Positions 38,648 to 47,746 of a DNA stretch of 64,000 nucleotides are shown in pieces. The stretch is from Sulfitobacter albidus (GTDB lineage Bacteria > Pseudomonadota > Alphaproteobacteria > Rhodobacterales > Rhodobacteraceae): contig NZ_CP073582.1 of the NCBI RefSeq assembly GCF_018200035.1, positions 124,001-188,000 on the forward strand. The letters are read 5' to 3'. A program made the translations under genes and the position numbers. Numbering within the stretch: position 1 is the stretch's first letter; the number at the start of each line of letters is the position of its first letter. The notes under the pieces were generated by a model that saw only the letters and a program-made list of their open reading frames with translations, was not told where the DNA came from and searched no databases.

Positions 38648-39625
38648 TCAGCGGCTGTGGTAGTCGTCAATCAGCGCAACCTCGTCACGCGATCCCAGAA
38701 TGACCGCGACCCGCTGGTGATGACCCGTCGGCGCGACCTCCAGAATACGCCCCGCGCCGGTTGATGCGGCGCCGCCTGCTGCCTCGACCAGCAGACCCAT
38801 CGGATTGGCTTCGTACATCAGCCGCAGCTTGCCACCCTGTTCGGCGTTGCCGCTGTCCTTGGGATACAGAAAAACCCCGCCCCGGGTCAGGATCCGGTGC
38901 ACATCGGCGACCATGGAGGCGCACCACCGCATGTTGAACTTGCGGCCCCGGGGACCATCGGCACCGCGCAGGCAATCGTCGATATAGGCGCGCACGGGTG
39001 GCTCCCACATATCATAGCGCGACGCATTGATCGCAAATTCGCTGGTCTGTTCAGGGATGCGCATCTGCGGGGTCGTCAGCAGGAATTCCCCGCTTCCGGG
39101 ATGATGGGTATAGGCCTGCACGCCCTGCCCCACCGTTACGACCAACTGTGTGGAGGGGCCGTAAATGGCGTAGCCCGCTGCAATCTGTTCGGTGCCCGGG
39201 ATCCGTGTGGTGGTGTCATCGCGCGCCACATCCGTGGTCAGACGAACGATGGAAAAAATCGTGCCGACCGACAGATTCACATCTAAATTGGACGATCCAT
39301 CAAGCGGGTCGTAGTAGACGATGAACTGCCCGGCATTGGGCGCGTCCACCAGCCAATTCACGGTCTCGACCTCCTCCGACACGAGTGCCGCCACGCCAGA
39401 GCTAACCATATCGGCAAAGATCTCATCCGAGATCACGTCGAGTTCCTTTTGCGTCTCACCCTGTACGTTTTTGCTGTCCGCAGCACCCAGAATGCCGGCA
39501 AAGGCGCCGTGCCGGACCTCATCACCGATCCGGCGGCAGGCGCTGGCGATATCCTCGATCAGGCGGATCAGATCGTCGGGTGTGGTCTGGGTGGTCAGCT
39601 GTTTACGCAAGGTGGGTTGAGACAT
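38648..39625 (-). CDS. fbp: Fructose-1,6-bisphosphatase class I
   Basis: A 325-aa protein with the class I FBPase metal site YYDPLDGSSNLDVN (~residues 103-116) and the upstream GETQKELDVISDEI region; later motifs (KFNMRWCASMVADVHRIL, GGVFLYPKD, GKLRLMYEANPM) are also typical. It removes the 1-phosphate of fructose-1,6-bisphosphate in gluconeogenesis. Length is normal. It is monocistronic as far as can be seen, with 180 bp before the next upstream gene. Confidence 0.93.
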   Translation of the reverse strand: MSQPTLRKQLTTQTTPDDLIRLIEDIASACRRIGDEVRHGAFAGILGAADSKNVQGETQKELDVISDEIFADMVSSGVAALVSEEVETVNWLVDAPNAGQFIVYYDPLDGSSNLDVNLSVGTIFSIVRLTTDVARDDTTTRIPGTEQIAAGYAIYGPSTQLVVTVGQGVQAYTHHPGSGEFLLTTPQMRIPEQTSEFAINASRYDMWEPPVRAYIDDCLRGADGPRGRKFNMRWCASMVADVHRILTRGGVFLYPKDSGNAEQGGKLRLMYEANPMGLLVEAAGGAASTGAGRILEVAPTGHHQRVAVILGSRDEVALIDDYHSR

Positions 39626-39807
39626 CGGGGTCCTCGATATTCAATTCATTTTCGCGACTGTGGCCCCGCCCGCACAGGAGGGCAAGGAACTTGCGGGGTC
39701 TCCCTTTTGAACTTGTCGCGGCTAAAGGCAGTTCCAAATTTTCTGAACGCCCCCGCAGTACGACGCGTCACGCAAATGTCGCTTGTTTTCAATTGCGATC
39801 CGGCGCT

Positions 39808-40482
39808 TCAGGCGCTTTTCAGATCTGCAAGCGCGTCGCGCATGTGGGCCAACGTCGTTGCCTTGATTTCGCGCTTGTTCTTGCTGAATACGGCCGGCAT
39901 CGCGGCAAAGGTCTTTGCGTGGGCCATGGCCAATTCAACGACAGTATCCGCCGCGCCGGTTTCGTCCAGCAACCCGGCCTCCCGAGCTTGCGCGATGTCC
40001 AATTCTTCCGAAAGGACGGCCATCCGCGTCAGATATTTTGGCGTGATGCGCGATTGTGCAATCGCGATCAGAAACGCACCAAGATCGAGACCGATGCGGC
40101 TTTCGGGCATGCTGAACTTAAAATCACCCTCTGCCCCGACCCGATAGTCACAAACCATCAACAAAAATGCACCCATGCCGATGCCATGTCCGGTACAGGC
40201 GGCAATTGTCGGACGTGGGTGCGCCATCAAGCGCAGCAAAAGGTCGAACCCGCCCAGCACCTGCGCCCGGGTCGCATCGGCCCCCTTGCTGAATTCGCGC
40301 AGATCGAACCCCGCAGAGAATACGCCGCCGCGCCCCGCAAGAACGACAGCCTTGGCTTTCGCAGCGTCAGCCTCATCCAGCGCGGCATTCATGCCCTGAA
40401 TGAAGGCGGGGTTCACGACGTTCAACTTTGCGTCGTCCATCTGCACGAACGCGATGTTATCCTGGATCTCTACGAAAATCAT
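39808..40482 (-). CDS. Enoyl-CoA hydratase/isomerase family protein
   Basis: A 224-aa crotonase-fold protein, slightly shorter than typical hydratases. The oxyanion-hole motifs are readable: VLAGRGGVFSAGFDLREF (first NH donor) and ACTGHGIGMGAFLLMVCDYRVG (second). The usual hydratase Glu pair is not obvious (MPESRIGLDLGAF has one Glu), so an isomerase or other crotonase reaction is possible. Monocistronic on the minus strand between iorB and fbp. Confidence 0.8.
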   Translation of the reverse strand: MIFVEIQDNIAFVQMDDAKLNVVNPAFIQGMNAALDEADAAKAKAVVLAGRGGVFSAGFDLREFSKGADATRAQVLGGFDLLLRLMAHPRPTIAACTGHGIGMGAFLLMVCDYRVGAEGDFKFSMPESRIGLDLGAFLIAIAQSRITPKYLTRMAVLSEELDIAQAREAGLLDETGAADTVVELAMAHAKTFAAMPAVFSKNKREIKATTLAHMRDALADLKSA

Positions 40483-40596
40483 GTGACCTTCTTTCTTTGA
40501 CTGACGGCCATCTTGCCCAGTTCACCGCATGGATCAATCCTAACCCTACGAAAACAGCCGCAGAGGATGATTTAGCCCGCCAGAGCCCCCGGCGGC

Positions 40597-42132
40597 CTAA
40601 TCCGTGAAACTGCGGATCGTGCGCAAAGCCCCCTCCAGCGCGCGGCCTTCGGGGTCCTGCAATGCGGCCTCGCGCAAGCGCGCCATCCATTCGGCCGCAT
40701 CCGCGCGCCCGGCAAGCAATTCAAGCGCCCCCATGACGCGCGCGAATTTGCTGAGCCCGCGCGCGTGTGTATCGGAATACCCCTTGACCAGACGCCGGTT
40801 GCGCACCAGCTCAACGGCCAGCTTATAGTCAGCCTGCGCCGTATCGAGACAGGTGGTGAGCCACGCGTCGAGGTGTGCGGTCTCAATTTCATGCCGACGG
40901 GTGCGCAGCCGGTAGGATTTCAGCCCGCCTAGAAGGTAAAGAGTGGCAAACGCCCGCAGCCTATGCGTGCGCAGTCGCCGGCCCTTTCCAAAAAGCCTGC
41001 CAAGCAGCGCCATCCGGCGCGGTGAGGCTTCCCAACGGGCGCCCATCGCGGCGGGCAAAAGGCTGGCGATTTCTTCGGCCCGGGGATGAAAGAACTCTGT
41101 TAGCGCCAAAATCTGCCCATCTTTGGCGTTCATCTGATCGTGGATTCTGTCGAAACGGCTGGCACGCGTTTTCAGATCGGCCACGCGGATGATATCGTCA
41201 TACGCCATGGCGTTCGCGATATGTTTTGCGCCCTCAAAGGTCAGAGCGTATTCCTGCCCGGCGCTGTCGTGGCTGGCAACCTGCGCCACCCGGTCAAGGT
41301 AGACCGAACCGTAAGCCAGGTCCTGAAAATCAACGACCTTGCGCAACCCGGCCCGGATCATATCCTGGGCCGGCGCTGGAAGCGTGTCGACGCGCGCGAT
41401 CAGAGCGTCCCAATCGCGTTGCAACGAGGCGGGACCGACCAGGCGCGGCGCTGCCTGTGTTTGTGCCAAAGGCGCGGCGGGAGGACCGTTGATCGCCGCG
41501 TCAAAGCCCACGGCAAAGGCGCGCAGCGATGCCTCAACGCCCTTTCCGCCCGCACGAATAGCGTCCTCGAAGGCGTGTCGTTCAAATGGCAGGGCACCGG
41601 ATCCCGCAAGCGCGCCGAAGAGGCTTGCAGAGATTACCGATCCCGCGCTGACCGCAAGCGCTTCCATATCCCCCAGGATCAACTGGCGCGCGGCGATCTC
41701 TGCCGCGGCGCGGACCTCGCCTGCGTCGGCGGTGCCATCGCCGGGCACGGTTTTCTCGGATACCGCAAGCGCGCGGTGGGTCGAACCGATCAGCACCGTA
41801 CGGTCCGGCGTCACAAAGCCGCGCATGATCGCGCGCCCGACCTCCATCATCTCGGCCGCGATCAGGATATCGACATCCCCGCCCGCAGGCGCGAGCGAGA
41901 ACACCGGCTGGCGGCCCGTATCCGGCGTCATTTCTATATAGTAGATGGTGGCCCCGGTGCGCTGTGCGACACCCGCGACGCTGGTGGCCTGACAGGCATA
42001 GCCCTGCGCGCGGGCCAGCCCTTCGATCCAGCCGGTCAGCACGCCACCGCCCTGCCCGCCAACGGCCATCACGGCAAGCTTGATGATCTGCGCGCTGGCG
42101 GCATCGGGAGTCTCTGGCGTCATCATATTCAT
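40597..42132 (-). CDS. iorB: Indolepyruvate oxidoreductase subunit beta (long form)
   Basis: Start chosen at ATG 42132, overlapping the iorA stop (ATGA). The N-terminal ~200 residues are the pyruvate ferredoxin oxidoreductase gamma-type domain (VMAVGGQGGGVLTGWIEGLA, SVAGVAQRTGATIYYIE). The 511-aa length includes a C-terminal extension from ~residue 230, typical of the proteobacterial long IorB. Together with IorA it oxidatively decarboxylates aryl-2-ketoacids to aryl-acyl-CoA, using ferredoxin. Last gene of a cyclase-marR-iorA-iorB unit. Confidence 0.88.
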   Translation of the reverse strand: MNMMTPETPDAASAQIIKLAVMAVGGQGGGVLTGWIEGLARAQGYACQATSVAGVAQRTGATIYYIEMTPDTGRQPVFSLAPAGGDVDILIAAEMMEVGRAIMRGFVTPDRTVLIGSTHRALAVSEKTVPGDGTADAGEVRAAAEIAARQLILGDMEALAVSAGSVISASLFGALAGSGALPFERHAFEDAIRAGGKGVEASLRAFAVGFDAAINGPPAAPLAQTQAAPRLVGPASLQRDWDALIARVDTLPAPAQDMIRAGLRKVVDFQDLAYGSVYLDRVAQVASHDSAGQEYALTFEGAKHIANAMAYDDIIRVADLKTRASRFDRIHDQMNAKDGQILALTEFFHPRAEEIASLLPAAMGARWEASPRRMALLGRLFGKGRRLRTHRLRAFATLYLLGGLKSYRLRTRRHEIETAHLDAWLTTCLDTAQADYKLAVELVRNRRLVKGYSDTHARGLSKFARVMGALELLAGRADAAEWMARLREAALQDPEGRALEGALRTIRSFTD

Positions 42133-44279
42133 GGCGCCGCCCCCGTCAGCCGCATCCGCCGTGCGTCGCGGCGGGTTTGCAGCCAACCCGCCACACGGGT
42201 GCGCATACCCGCCCGCCAGCGTTCAAACCCACCCGGATTATGCACCACATCCGCGCGGTAGAACGACGGGCACAGCACGGCGGCATCCGCCACCTCACCG
42301 CAGTTGCCGCAGCCCACGCAGGTCTGATCGATATGGGCGATCGGATCATCGCGCAGCGGATCGTCAAGTTTCTTGAGCGACAGCGACGGGCAGCCAGACA
42401 GCCGAATACAGGCGTGATCGCCGGTGCAGATATCCTCATCGATGCCAAAGCGTGGCACATCCACGCGGCGCCCCTCCTTGATCGCCGCGTTGCGAATGGG
42501 CTTTTCGCGCCGCTGCTTGTTGAGCATACATTCCGACGAGGCCACGATCACCTTGGGCCCTTTGAAATCCGTCGTCAGCGCCTCGCGCAGCGTATCGCGC
42601 ACCTTTGCCACGTCATAGGTGCGGTCAATCTGGCGGATCCATTCGACGCCCACACCTTCCAGCGCCTTGGCAATCGGGTTGTTGGTGGCCTTGGTCGCAT
42701 TGTCAGCGCGGGACGACAGGATGTCCTGCCCGCCAGTGGCAGCGGAATAGTAGTTGTCGACGATCATCACCACGTTGTCGGACTTGTTGAACACCATGTT
42801 GCCGATGCTGCTCGACAGCCCGTTGTGCCAGAACCCCCCGTCGCCAAGAATGCTGATGGCGCGCCGCTCCCCGCCGCCGTCAAATGCCGCGTTGGCCGCT
42901 GGCCCCAGCCCGTAGCCCATCGTCGCCCCGCCAATCTCGAACGGTGGCAGGGAACCGAACAGGTGGCAACCGATGTCTGCGGTGATCTGGTGCTTGCCCA
43001 GTTCCTGTTCGACCAGCTTCATGCCGGCAAAAATCGGGCGTTCGGGGCAGCCCGTACAAAACCCCGGCGGGCGGATCGGGACGGTGTTGCTGAGGTCAGG
43101 GATCTGCGGCGCCTCTTGATTGGGCGCGCGGATCTGGTCGGGCAGCAGATCGGGCGCCGCTTCGCGCAGGAAGGCCGTCACCCCGTCGAGCATCACCTGA
43201 CCGGTATACTCCCCAGCCATCGGCAGCACGCCCTTGCCGTGCAGCTTCAGGCTGGCGCCGCCCCGATAGAGGAAGGCGGCAAGCTGTTGTTCGATATGTT
43301 CGGGCTGGCCTTCCTCGACCACCAACAGATGATCCTTTCCGGCAGTGAATTCGTCGAATTCGGAGCGCACGAGCGGATAGGTTACGTTGAGGCAATAAAT
43401 CGGGATCTCGGTATCGCCGTAGATATCGGCAAGACCCAGCCGTTGCAGCGCGCGGATCACACCGTTGTACATGCCACCCTGCACCGCGATACCAAGCGGG
43501 GCATTCTGAGGCCCGAACACCTCGTTCAGCCCGTTTTCAACGATGAATTTCTCAGCCGCGGGCCAGCGATTGTCGATCTTGTCCCGCTCGTGGATATAGC
43601 TCATCGGCGGCAGCACGACGCGGTTGAAATCGGATTGCGGATTGGCAATCGCTTCTGCCACGCTCAAGGGCGGGGGCACGTTATCGCGGGTCTGAAAACT
43701 ACCGGTGACATGGCACGAGCGAATGCGCACCATCAGCATCACCGGCGTGTTCGACGCCTCCGACAGCTCGAACCCATCGCGCACGGCCTTGGTGATCGAG
43801 GGCAGGTTGGGGCGCGGGTCCAACATCCAGAACTGCGATTTCATCGCAAACCCGTGAGAGCGTTCCTGCATGATCGACGATCCCTCACCGTAATCCTCGC
43901 CCACGATGATCAGCGCGCCCCCGTTCACGCCCGATGAGCACAGATTGGCCAGCGCGTCCGAGGCGACATTGACGCCCACCGGCCCCTTGAACGTCACCGC
44001 GCCGCGGATGGGGTAATGCACCGACGCCGCCAACATCGCCGCCGCTGCCGCCTCTGACGCATTGGCCTCATAGCGCACGCCCAGCTCGCCCAGCAGTTCC
44101 TGCGCATCGGCGAGCACGTCCATCAGATGGCTGATCGGCGCGCCCTGATAGCCGCCAACATAGCCGACACCGTTCTCCAGCAGCGCCTTGGTGATCGCCA
44201 AAATCCCTTCGCCGGTGAAGGTCTCCCCGTCCCCTTTGCGCAGGTGCTCCACCTCGGCCTTGAACGAACGCTCCGCCAT
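42129..44279 (-). CDS. iorA: Indolepyruvate ferredoxin oxidoreductase subunit alpha
   Basis: A 716-aa protein with the N-terminal pyrimidine-binding domain (GEGILAITKALLENGVGYVGGYQG, YEANASEAAAAAMLAAS), the TPP-binding domain (~420-570; RPPGFCTGCPERPIF, GDGGFWHNGL) and a C-terminal ferredoxin-like part with Cys clusters (CTGDHACIRLSGC, CVGCGNCGEV, C-P-S). It catalyses TPP-dependent oxidative decarboxylation of indolepyruvate or related arylpyruvates. It follows marR by 11 nt and overlaps iorB by ATGA. Confidence 0.92.
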   Translation of the reverse strand: MAERSFKAEVEHLRKGDGETFTGEGILAITKALLENGVGYVGGYQGAPISHLMDVLADAQELLGELGVRYEANASEAAAAAMLAASVHYPIRGAVTFKGPVGVNVASDALANLCSSGVNGGALIIVGEDYGEGSSIMQERSHGFAMKSQFWMLDPRPNLPSITKAVRDGFELSEASNTPVMLMVRIRSCHVTGSFQTRDNVPPPLSVAEAIANPQSDFNRVVLPPMSYIHERDKIDNRWPAAEKFIVENGLNEVFGPQNAPLGIAVQGGMYNGVIRALQRLGLADIYGDTEIPIYCLNVTYPLVRSEFDEFTAGKDHLLVVEEGQPEHIEQQLAAFLYRGGASLKLHGKGVLPMAGEYTGQVMLDGVTAFLREAAPDLLPDQIRAPNQEAPQIPDLSNTVPIRPPGFCTGCPERPIFAGMKLVEQELGKHQITADIGCHLFGSLPPFEIGGATMGYGLGPAANAAFDGGGERRAISILGDGGFWHNGLSSSIGNMVFNKSDNVVMIVDNYYSAATGGQDILSSRADNATKATNNPIAKALEGVGVEWIRQIDRTYDVAKVRDTLREALTTDFKGPKVIVASSECMLNKQRREKPIRNAAIKEGRRVDVPRFGIDEDICTGDHACIRLSGCPSLSLKKLDDPLRDDPIAHIDQTCVGCGNCGEVADAAVLCPSFYRADVVHNPGGFERWRAGMRTRVAGWLQTRRDARRMRLTGAAP

Positions 44280-44290
44280 CTTCGGTCCTC

Positions 44291-44767
44291 TCAGAAGTCA
44301 TGTTTGCGCACGTTGCGCAGGATGGTTTGCAAGGTGGCGATGAAGGCCGCGCGCTCAGCTTCGGGAACGCCCGCGAACATCTGCGCCTCTGCCCCCGACA
44401 TCAGCGGCCAGAGCCGGGCAAAGGCCGCCGCCCCGTCGCGCGTGAGATGCACGCGCAGCCCGCGCCCGTCGGCGGCATCCGTATCGCGGCGAATGAGGCC
44501 CGCGTCCTCCAACGCATCCAGCGCACGGCTGAGCGTGGAGGGTTGCACAACCGTGTAGACCGCCAATTCGCGGATCAGCGGGCCATCAACCACCGACAGC
44601 ACGGCCAAAGCGCGCATCTGTGGGGTTGTCAGCCCCAGCGCGGTCATCTCTGCCTGCAGCGCCGCGTTATAGCGGCCCATGATCCGGTTCATCAGATAGG
44701 GGGCAAAAGCCTCCAGCCCGATGTCGGCCAGATCCGGCAGCGGATCAATCTGCGTGGACTGGTTCAT
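44291..44767 (-). CDS. MarR-family transcriptional regulator
   Basis: Start chosen at ATG 44767 (MNQSTQ), overlapping the upstream cyclase stop as ATGA; 158 aa, normal for MarR. The winged helix is visible at ~45-110 (LGLTTPQMRALAVLSV, LAVYTVVQPSTLSRALDALEDAGLIRR, DGRGLRVHLT), flanked by dimerisation helices. Located inside the operon it presumably controls. A 20-bp near-palindrome 54 bp upstream of the first gene (45612-45631) is a candidate autoregulatory operator. Confidence 0.88.
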   Translation of the reverse strand: MNQSTQIDPLPDLADIGLEAFAPYLMNRIMGRYNAALQAEMTALGLTTPQMRALAVLSVVDGPLIRELAVYTVVQPSTLSRALDALEDAGLIRRDTDAADGRGLRVHLTRDGAAAFARLWPLMSGAEAQMFAGVPEAERAAFIATLQTILRNVRKHDF

Positions 44768-45558
44768 GCGCCCGATGGCACCAGCGCCAGCGCACGGATA
44801 GGAGAGCCGGTGCCGCGTTTGATCTTGAGCGGCGCGGCGATCAGGATCGCGCCCTTTGCCGGCAGCTTGTCGAGATTGGCAAGCGAGGCGAGGCCAAAGC
44901 AATTGTCGCGGTGCAGCAGATTGTGCGCGGGGTACGGTGGCTCCATCCCCCCGGCCTGGCCTGCATCGGTGCCGATGCACTGCGTCCCCCACCCGACGAT
45001 TTTCTTGCTCAGCAGGTATTCGATGCAATCGGGGGTGGGGCCGGGGCTGTGCGGTCCGGTCTCATCGGCATTGAGGAACTTGTCCTCATCGTTCACGCGG
45101 GCATCCCAATCGGTGCGCATCACGACCCACTCGCCGGCGTTGATCTCGCCGTGCTCGGCCTCCCACGCCTTCACGGCATCGGCGGTCAGTAGGAAATCCT
45201 CGTCCTCCGCCGCCTGCGCAGAACAGTCGATGACGTTCACCGGGGCCACCAGACGCTGCACGTCAAGCGTATCGGTATAGCCGTCGTCGTAGTCCTTGCC
45301 GGTGATCCAATGGTGTGGCGCGTCGAAATGGGTACCGGAATGCTCACCCAGCTTCATCCAGTTCCAGGCAAAGAACGGGCCGTCCGCGTCGTATTCCGAA
45401 ATCTTGTGAATCTCGACCTTGGGCGTGTTTTTGGCGAAATCCGGCGGCAGTTGCAGGATCGGCGTCTCGGGGCCGAGAACCCCCGAACAATCCACAACCT
45501 CCACCCCGCCCAAGGCCAGCATCGCCCCCAACCCGCTGACAATATCCGATGCGCTCAT
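44764..45558 (-). CDS. Cyclase family protein (kynurenine-formamidase-like metal hydrolase)
   Basis: A 264-aa member of the cyclase/KynB superfamily with the metal motif HSGTHFDAPHHW (~residues 71-82) and the associated Glu/Asp and GPTPDCIEYL regions. Family members hydrolyse formamides such as N-formylkynurenine, or related amides, using two metals. As first gene of an operon with marR and iorAB, it may feed or follow arylpyruvate/tryptophan breakdown; the substrate is not defined by sequence. Confidence 0.82.
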   Translation of the reverse strand: MSASDIVSGLGAMLALGGVEVVDCSGVLGPETPILQLPPDFAKNTPKVEIHKISEYDADGPFFAWNWMKLGEHSGTHFDAPHHWITGKDYDDGYTDTLDVQRLVAPVNVIDCSAQAAEDEDFLLTADAVKAWEAEHGEINAGEWVVMRTDWDARVNDEDKFLNADETGPHSPGPTPDCIEYLLSKKIVGWGTQCIGTDAGQAGGMEPPYPAHNLLHRDNCFGLASLANLDKLPAKGAILIAAPLKIKRGTGSPIRALALVPSGA

Positions 45559-45611
45559 GTCCCGTTCTCCCTGATGTGCCGTTTTGGCGTATCAGGTCAG
45601 GCTAGGCAGAT

Positions 45612-45631
45612 TTAGATGCATTTGCAATTAA
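45612..45631. promoter_or_regulatory. Candidate MarR operator (20-bp near-palindrome)
   Basis: TTAGATGCAT directly followed by TTGCAATTAA: 7 of 10 positions are symmetric, with TGCA-TT-TGCA at the centre. It sits in a short AT-rich island 54 bp upstream of the cyclase start (45558), first gene of the operon containing marR. Size and symmetry fit MarR sites; no binding evidence. Confidence 0.45.
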
Positions 45632-45680
45632 TTTGAACGGCCCGCGCAGGCGACGGTGATCCGGCGCCCGATTTGCAGGC

Positions 45681-46193
45681 TCAGGCCGTGCCGCGCACGG
45701 GACGGTTGTTGTCGATGTTGAAGATCATGCCGTCCAGCAACTCTTCGAGATCGGGGCGTGAGGCCGGACCGTTCGAGATATCGACCAGCATCAGCGTGCC
45801 GTCGGGCTGGATCGCGAATGTGCCCGGCTCCGCAAAGCGGTCGGTCGTCTCGGCCTCAGACAGCGGATCAGAGACGTAGAGGCCAAGGCTGCGCATCTGG
45901 TCCTCGGTCAGCCCGTAGCACAGATCGAACGACCAGCCGAACTCCGCCAGATCGGCCTGCGCCTTTTCCAGCGTGTCGGCGGAAACGACGATCACATCCA
46001 TCTTGGCCGTCCAATCGGCCAGCGCCGCGTCCAGCTTGTTGAGGTATCGTTTGCAGCGCGGGCAGTGTTTGCCACGGTAGACAAACAGCATCGTCCAGCG
46101 TTCCGTCGGTGAACCGATGGCGCGGCTTGAACCGTCCACACGGGCAAAGGTCATTTTCGGGATTGCAACGCCCACGCGGGGTTTATCGGTCAT
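45681..46193 (-). CDS. AhpC/TSA-type thioredoxin-fold protein
   Basis: A 170-aa thioredoxin-fold protein of the alkyl-hydroperoxide-reductase/redoxin family. The active-site region reads LFVYRGKHCPRCKRYL, with a C-P-R-C pair (about residues 44-47), followed by the family's VIVVSADTLEKAQADL and YGLTEDQMRSLGLYVSDP. No signal peptide, so cytoplasmic. A peroxide or thiol-redox role follows from the fold; the substrate is unknown. Confidence 0.8.
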   Translation of the reverse strand: MTDKPRVGVAIPKMTFARVDGSSRAIGSPTERWTMLFVYRGKHCPRCKRYLNKLDAALADWTAKMDVIVVSADTLEKAQADLAEFGWSFDLCYGLTEDQMRSLGLYVSDPLSEAETTDRFAEPGTFAIQPDGTLMLVDISNGPASRPDLEELLDGMIFNIDNNRPVRGTA

Positions 46194-46250
46194 GTCGAAC
46201 TTCCTCTTTCAGACGGTCACAGGGTAGAGTGATGCGACGCAGAGGGACAC

Positions 46251-47078
46251 TCACGCCTGCGTGACCCCTTCGAACAGGATCTCGTGGCGCCGCGCCGCAT
46301 CCTCACGACACAGGGCAAAATCCTCCGGGTGCAGGCGCCCCCGTGGGCGGTCCGCAAGGGTAAAATGGCCGTAGTCATCGCGCCCGGCCACCAGCGTCAC
46401 CAGCGACTTCGCCCCGTTTTGCTGACGCATTGCGGGTTTGATAAACCGGATTGCCGCCCCGATGCGCCGGTCATCGGTGCGGTTCGGGCCGGAGGCGTGG
46501 AACAGATGCCCGTGATGCATCGACGCCTGTCCGGCCCGCAGCGGTGCTGCAACAGCCTCATCGTCACGCACCTCCACGGCGATCTCCTGCCCGCGTGACA
46601 AAAGATTTCTTGCGTCAAACGTATCGCGGTGCGGCACGATGCGCTGTTTGTGACTGCCGGGCACAAAGGACATGCAGCCGCTTTGTTCGGATGCATGTGA
46701 CAGGGCCAGCCACAGCGTTGTCTCCTCTGCATCATCCAGACCCCAATAGGTCAGGTCCTGGTGCCACGATACGATCTTCTCCGACTGCGGCTCCTTGATG
46801 AACAATGCGCCGCTCCACACCATCAAATCAGGGCCAAGCGCCTCTGATGCGGCGGCAATCAATGCGGGATGACGGATGATAGCATCGAAGGAAGGCAGCA
46901 AACGGTCCGGGTAGGATTTCAGCAGGCCAAGCCGTTCTGCATCGCCTTCCAGTTCCGTCTCGGCTGCCTCGTAGTCGTCGCGCAGTGCACGGGCGTCGGC
47001 GGCGTCCAGGATATCAATCGGGGCGACAAACCCCGCCTCGGCGTAGCGATCTGCAAAACTTTGCGGTGCATCTTTCAT
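46251..47078 (-). CDS. Phytanoyl-CoA dioxygenase (PhyH) family protein
   Basis: A 275-aa Fe(II)/2-oxoglutarate dioxygenase. The iron facial triad can be seen as HxD in WHQDLTYW (about residues 120-127) and the distal His in HHGHLFHASGPN, followed by an Arg (RRIGAAIRF) that would bind 2-oxoglutarate. Bacterial PhyH proteins hydroxylate diverse small molecules, so the substrate cannot be named. It lies between a thioredoxin-fold gene and a LysE-type exporter on the same strand. Confidence 0.85.
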   Translation of the reverse strand: MKDAPQSFADRYAEAGFVAPIDILDAADARALRDDYEAAETELEGDAERLGLLKSYPDRLLPSFDAIIRHPALIAAASEALGPDLMVWSGALFIKEPQSEKIVSWHQDLTYWGLDDAEETTLWLALSHASEQSGCMSFVPGSHKQRIVPHRDTFDARNLLSRGQEIAVEVRDDEAVAAPLRAGQASMHHGHLFHASGPNRTDDRRIGAAIRFIKPAMRQQNGAKSLVTLVAGRDDYGHFTLADRPRGRLHPEDFALCREDAARRHEILFEGVTQA

Positions 47079-47138
47079 CCTGATCTCCTCCCCCTGCGCC
47101 CAAATCCTAGGCCCGGACCACCCCCTGCGCCAAGCGAT

Positions 47139-47729
47139 TTATGTCTGCGCAAGAAGCGCCACCGCAACGACGATCACCATCGACAACGCCATGGCGATGT
47201 TGATCGCGCGCTGTGACGCCGGGCGAAGATCAAGTTGTCGCAGCCGCACACCGACCAGCAGCCAGATGAGATGCACCGGCACCCAGATCGCATGAAACAC
47301 AACCACCTTGACCGTAATCTCCCACCCCGGCGCCTGCGGCAGAAAGGCAAAGCCGGAAAAAAGCGTCGTCGCGACCACATATGCCTTGGGATTGACGAAT
47401 TGCAGCGCCAGCCCGTTGCGAAATCCCAGCGGCTGCCGTGCGGGCGCAAAGCCGATACGTGATCCCGCAAGGGCGATGCGCAGCGCGAGATAGAGCAGAT
47501 AGGCCACCGAGGCGATCAGCAGCGCGCCGCGTAACCACGGCACCGAGAACACAACCGCCGCCAGCCCAGACACCACCACCATCATCGTGATGAAACCGCC
47601 CAAACACAGCCCGACCAAAAACCCGAAACCTGCGCGAAACCCGTAGGCCGCGCCGATCCCCGCAGTCGTCAGCACACCCGGCCCCGGTGTGATCAGAAGA
47701 AAGAAAACGGCGATAACGAATTCAATCAT
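47139..47729 (-). CDS. LysE/RhtB-family amino-acid exporter
   Basis: A 196-aa inner-membrane protein of standard family length with about six transmembrane segments and the LysE/RhtB N-terminal signature (FFLLITPGPGVLTTAGIGAAYG) and FRNGLALQFVNPKAYV. These export amino acids or derivatives such as homoserine lactone. It is the most downstream gene before the 2-hydroxyacid dehydrogenase (17-nt gap), so it may belong to the sugar-acid operon's tail. Confidence 0.88.
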   Translation of the reverse strand: MIEFVIAVFFLLITPGPGVLTTAGIGAAYGFRAGFGFLVGLCLGGFITMMVVVSGLAAVVFSVPWLRGALLIASVAYLLYLALRIALAGSRIGFAPARQPLGFRNGLALQFVNPKAYVVATTLFSGFAFLPQAPGWEITVKVVVFHAIWVPVHLIWLLVGVRLRQLDLRPASQRAINIAMALSMVIVVAVALLAQT

Positions 47730-47746
47730 CCGTTACCGCCTACAGG

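Noticed and set aside
42177..43937. 586-codon plus-strand open frame inside iorA
   Set aside because: iorA on the minus strand carries clear TPP and Cys-cluster motifs; the plus frame is His/Arg-rich and without a recognisable fold.
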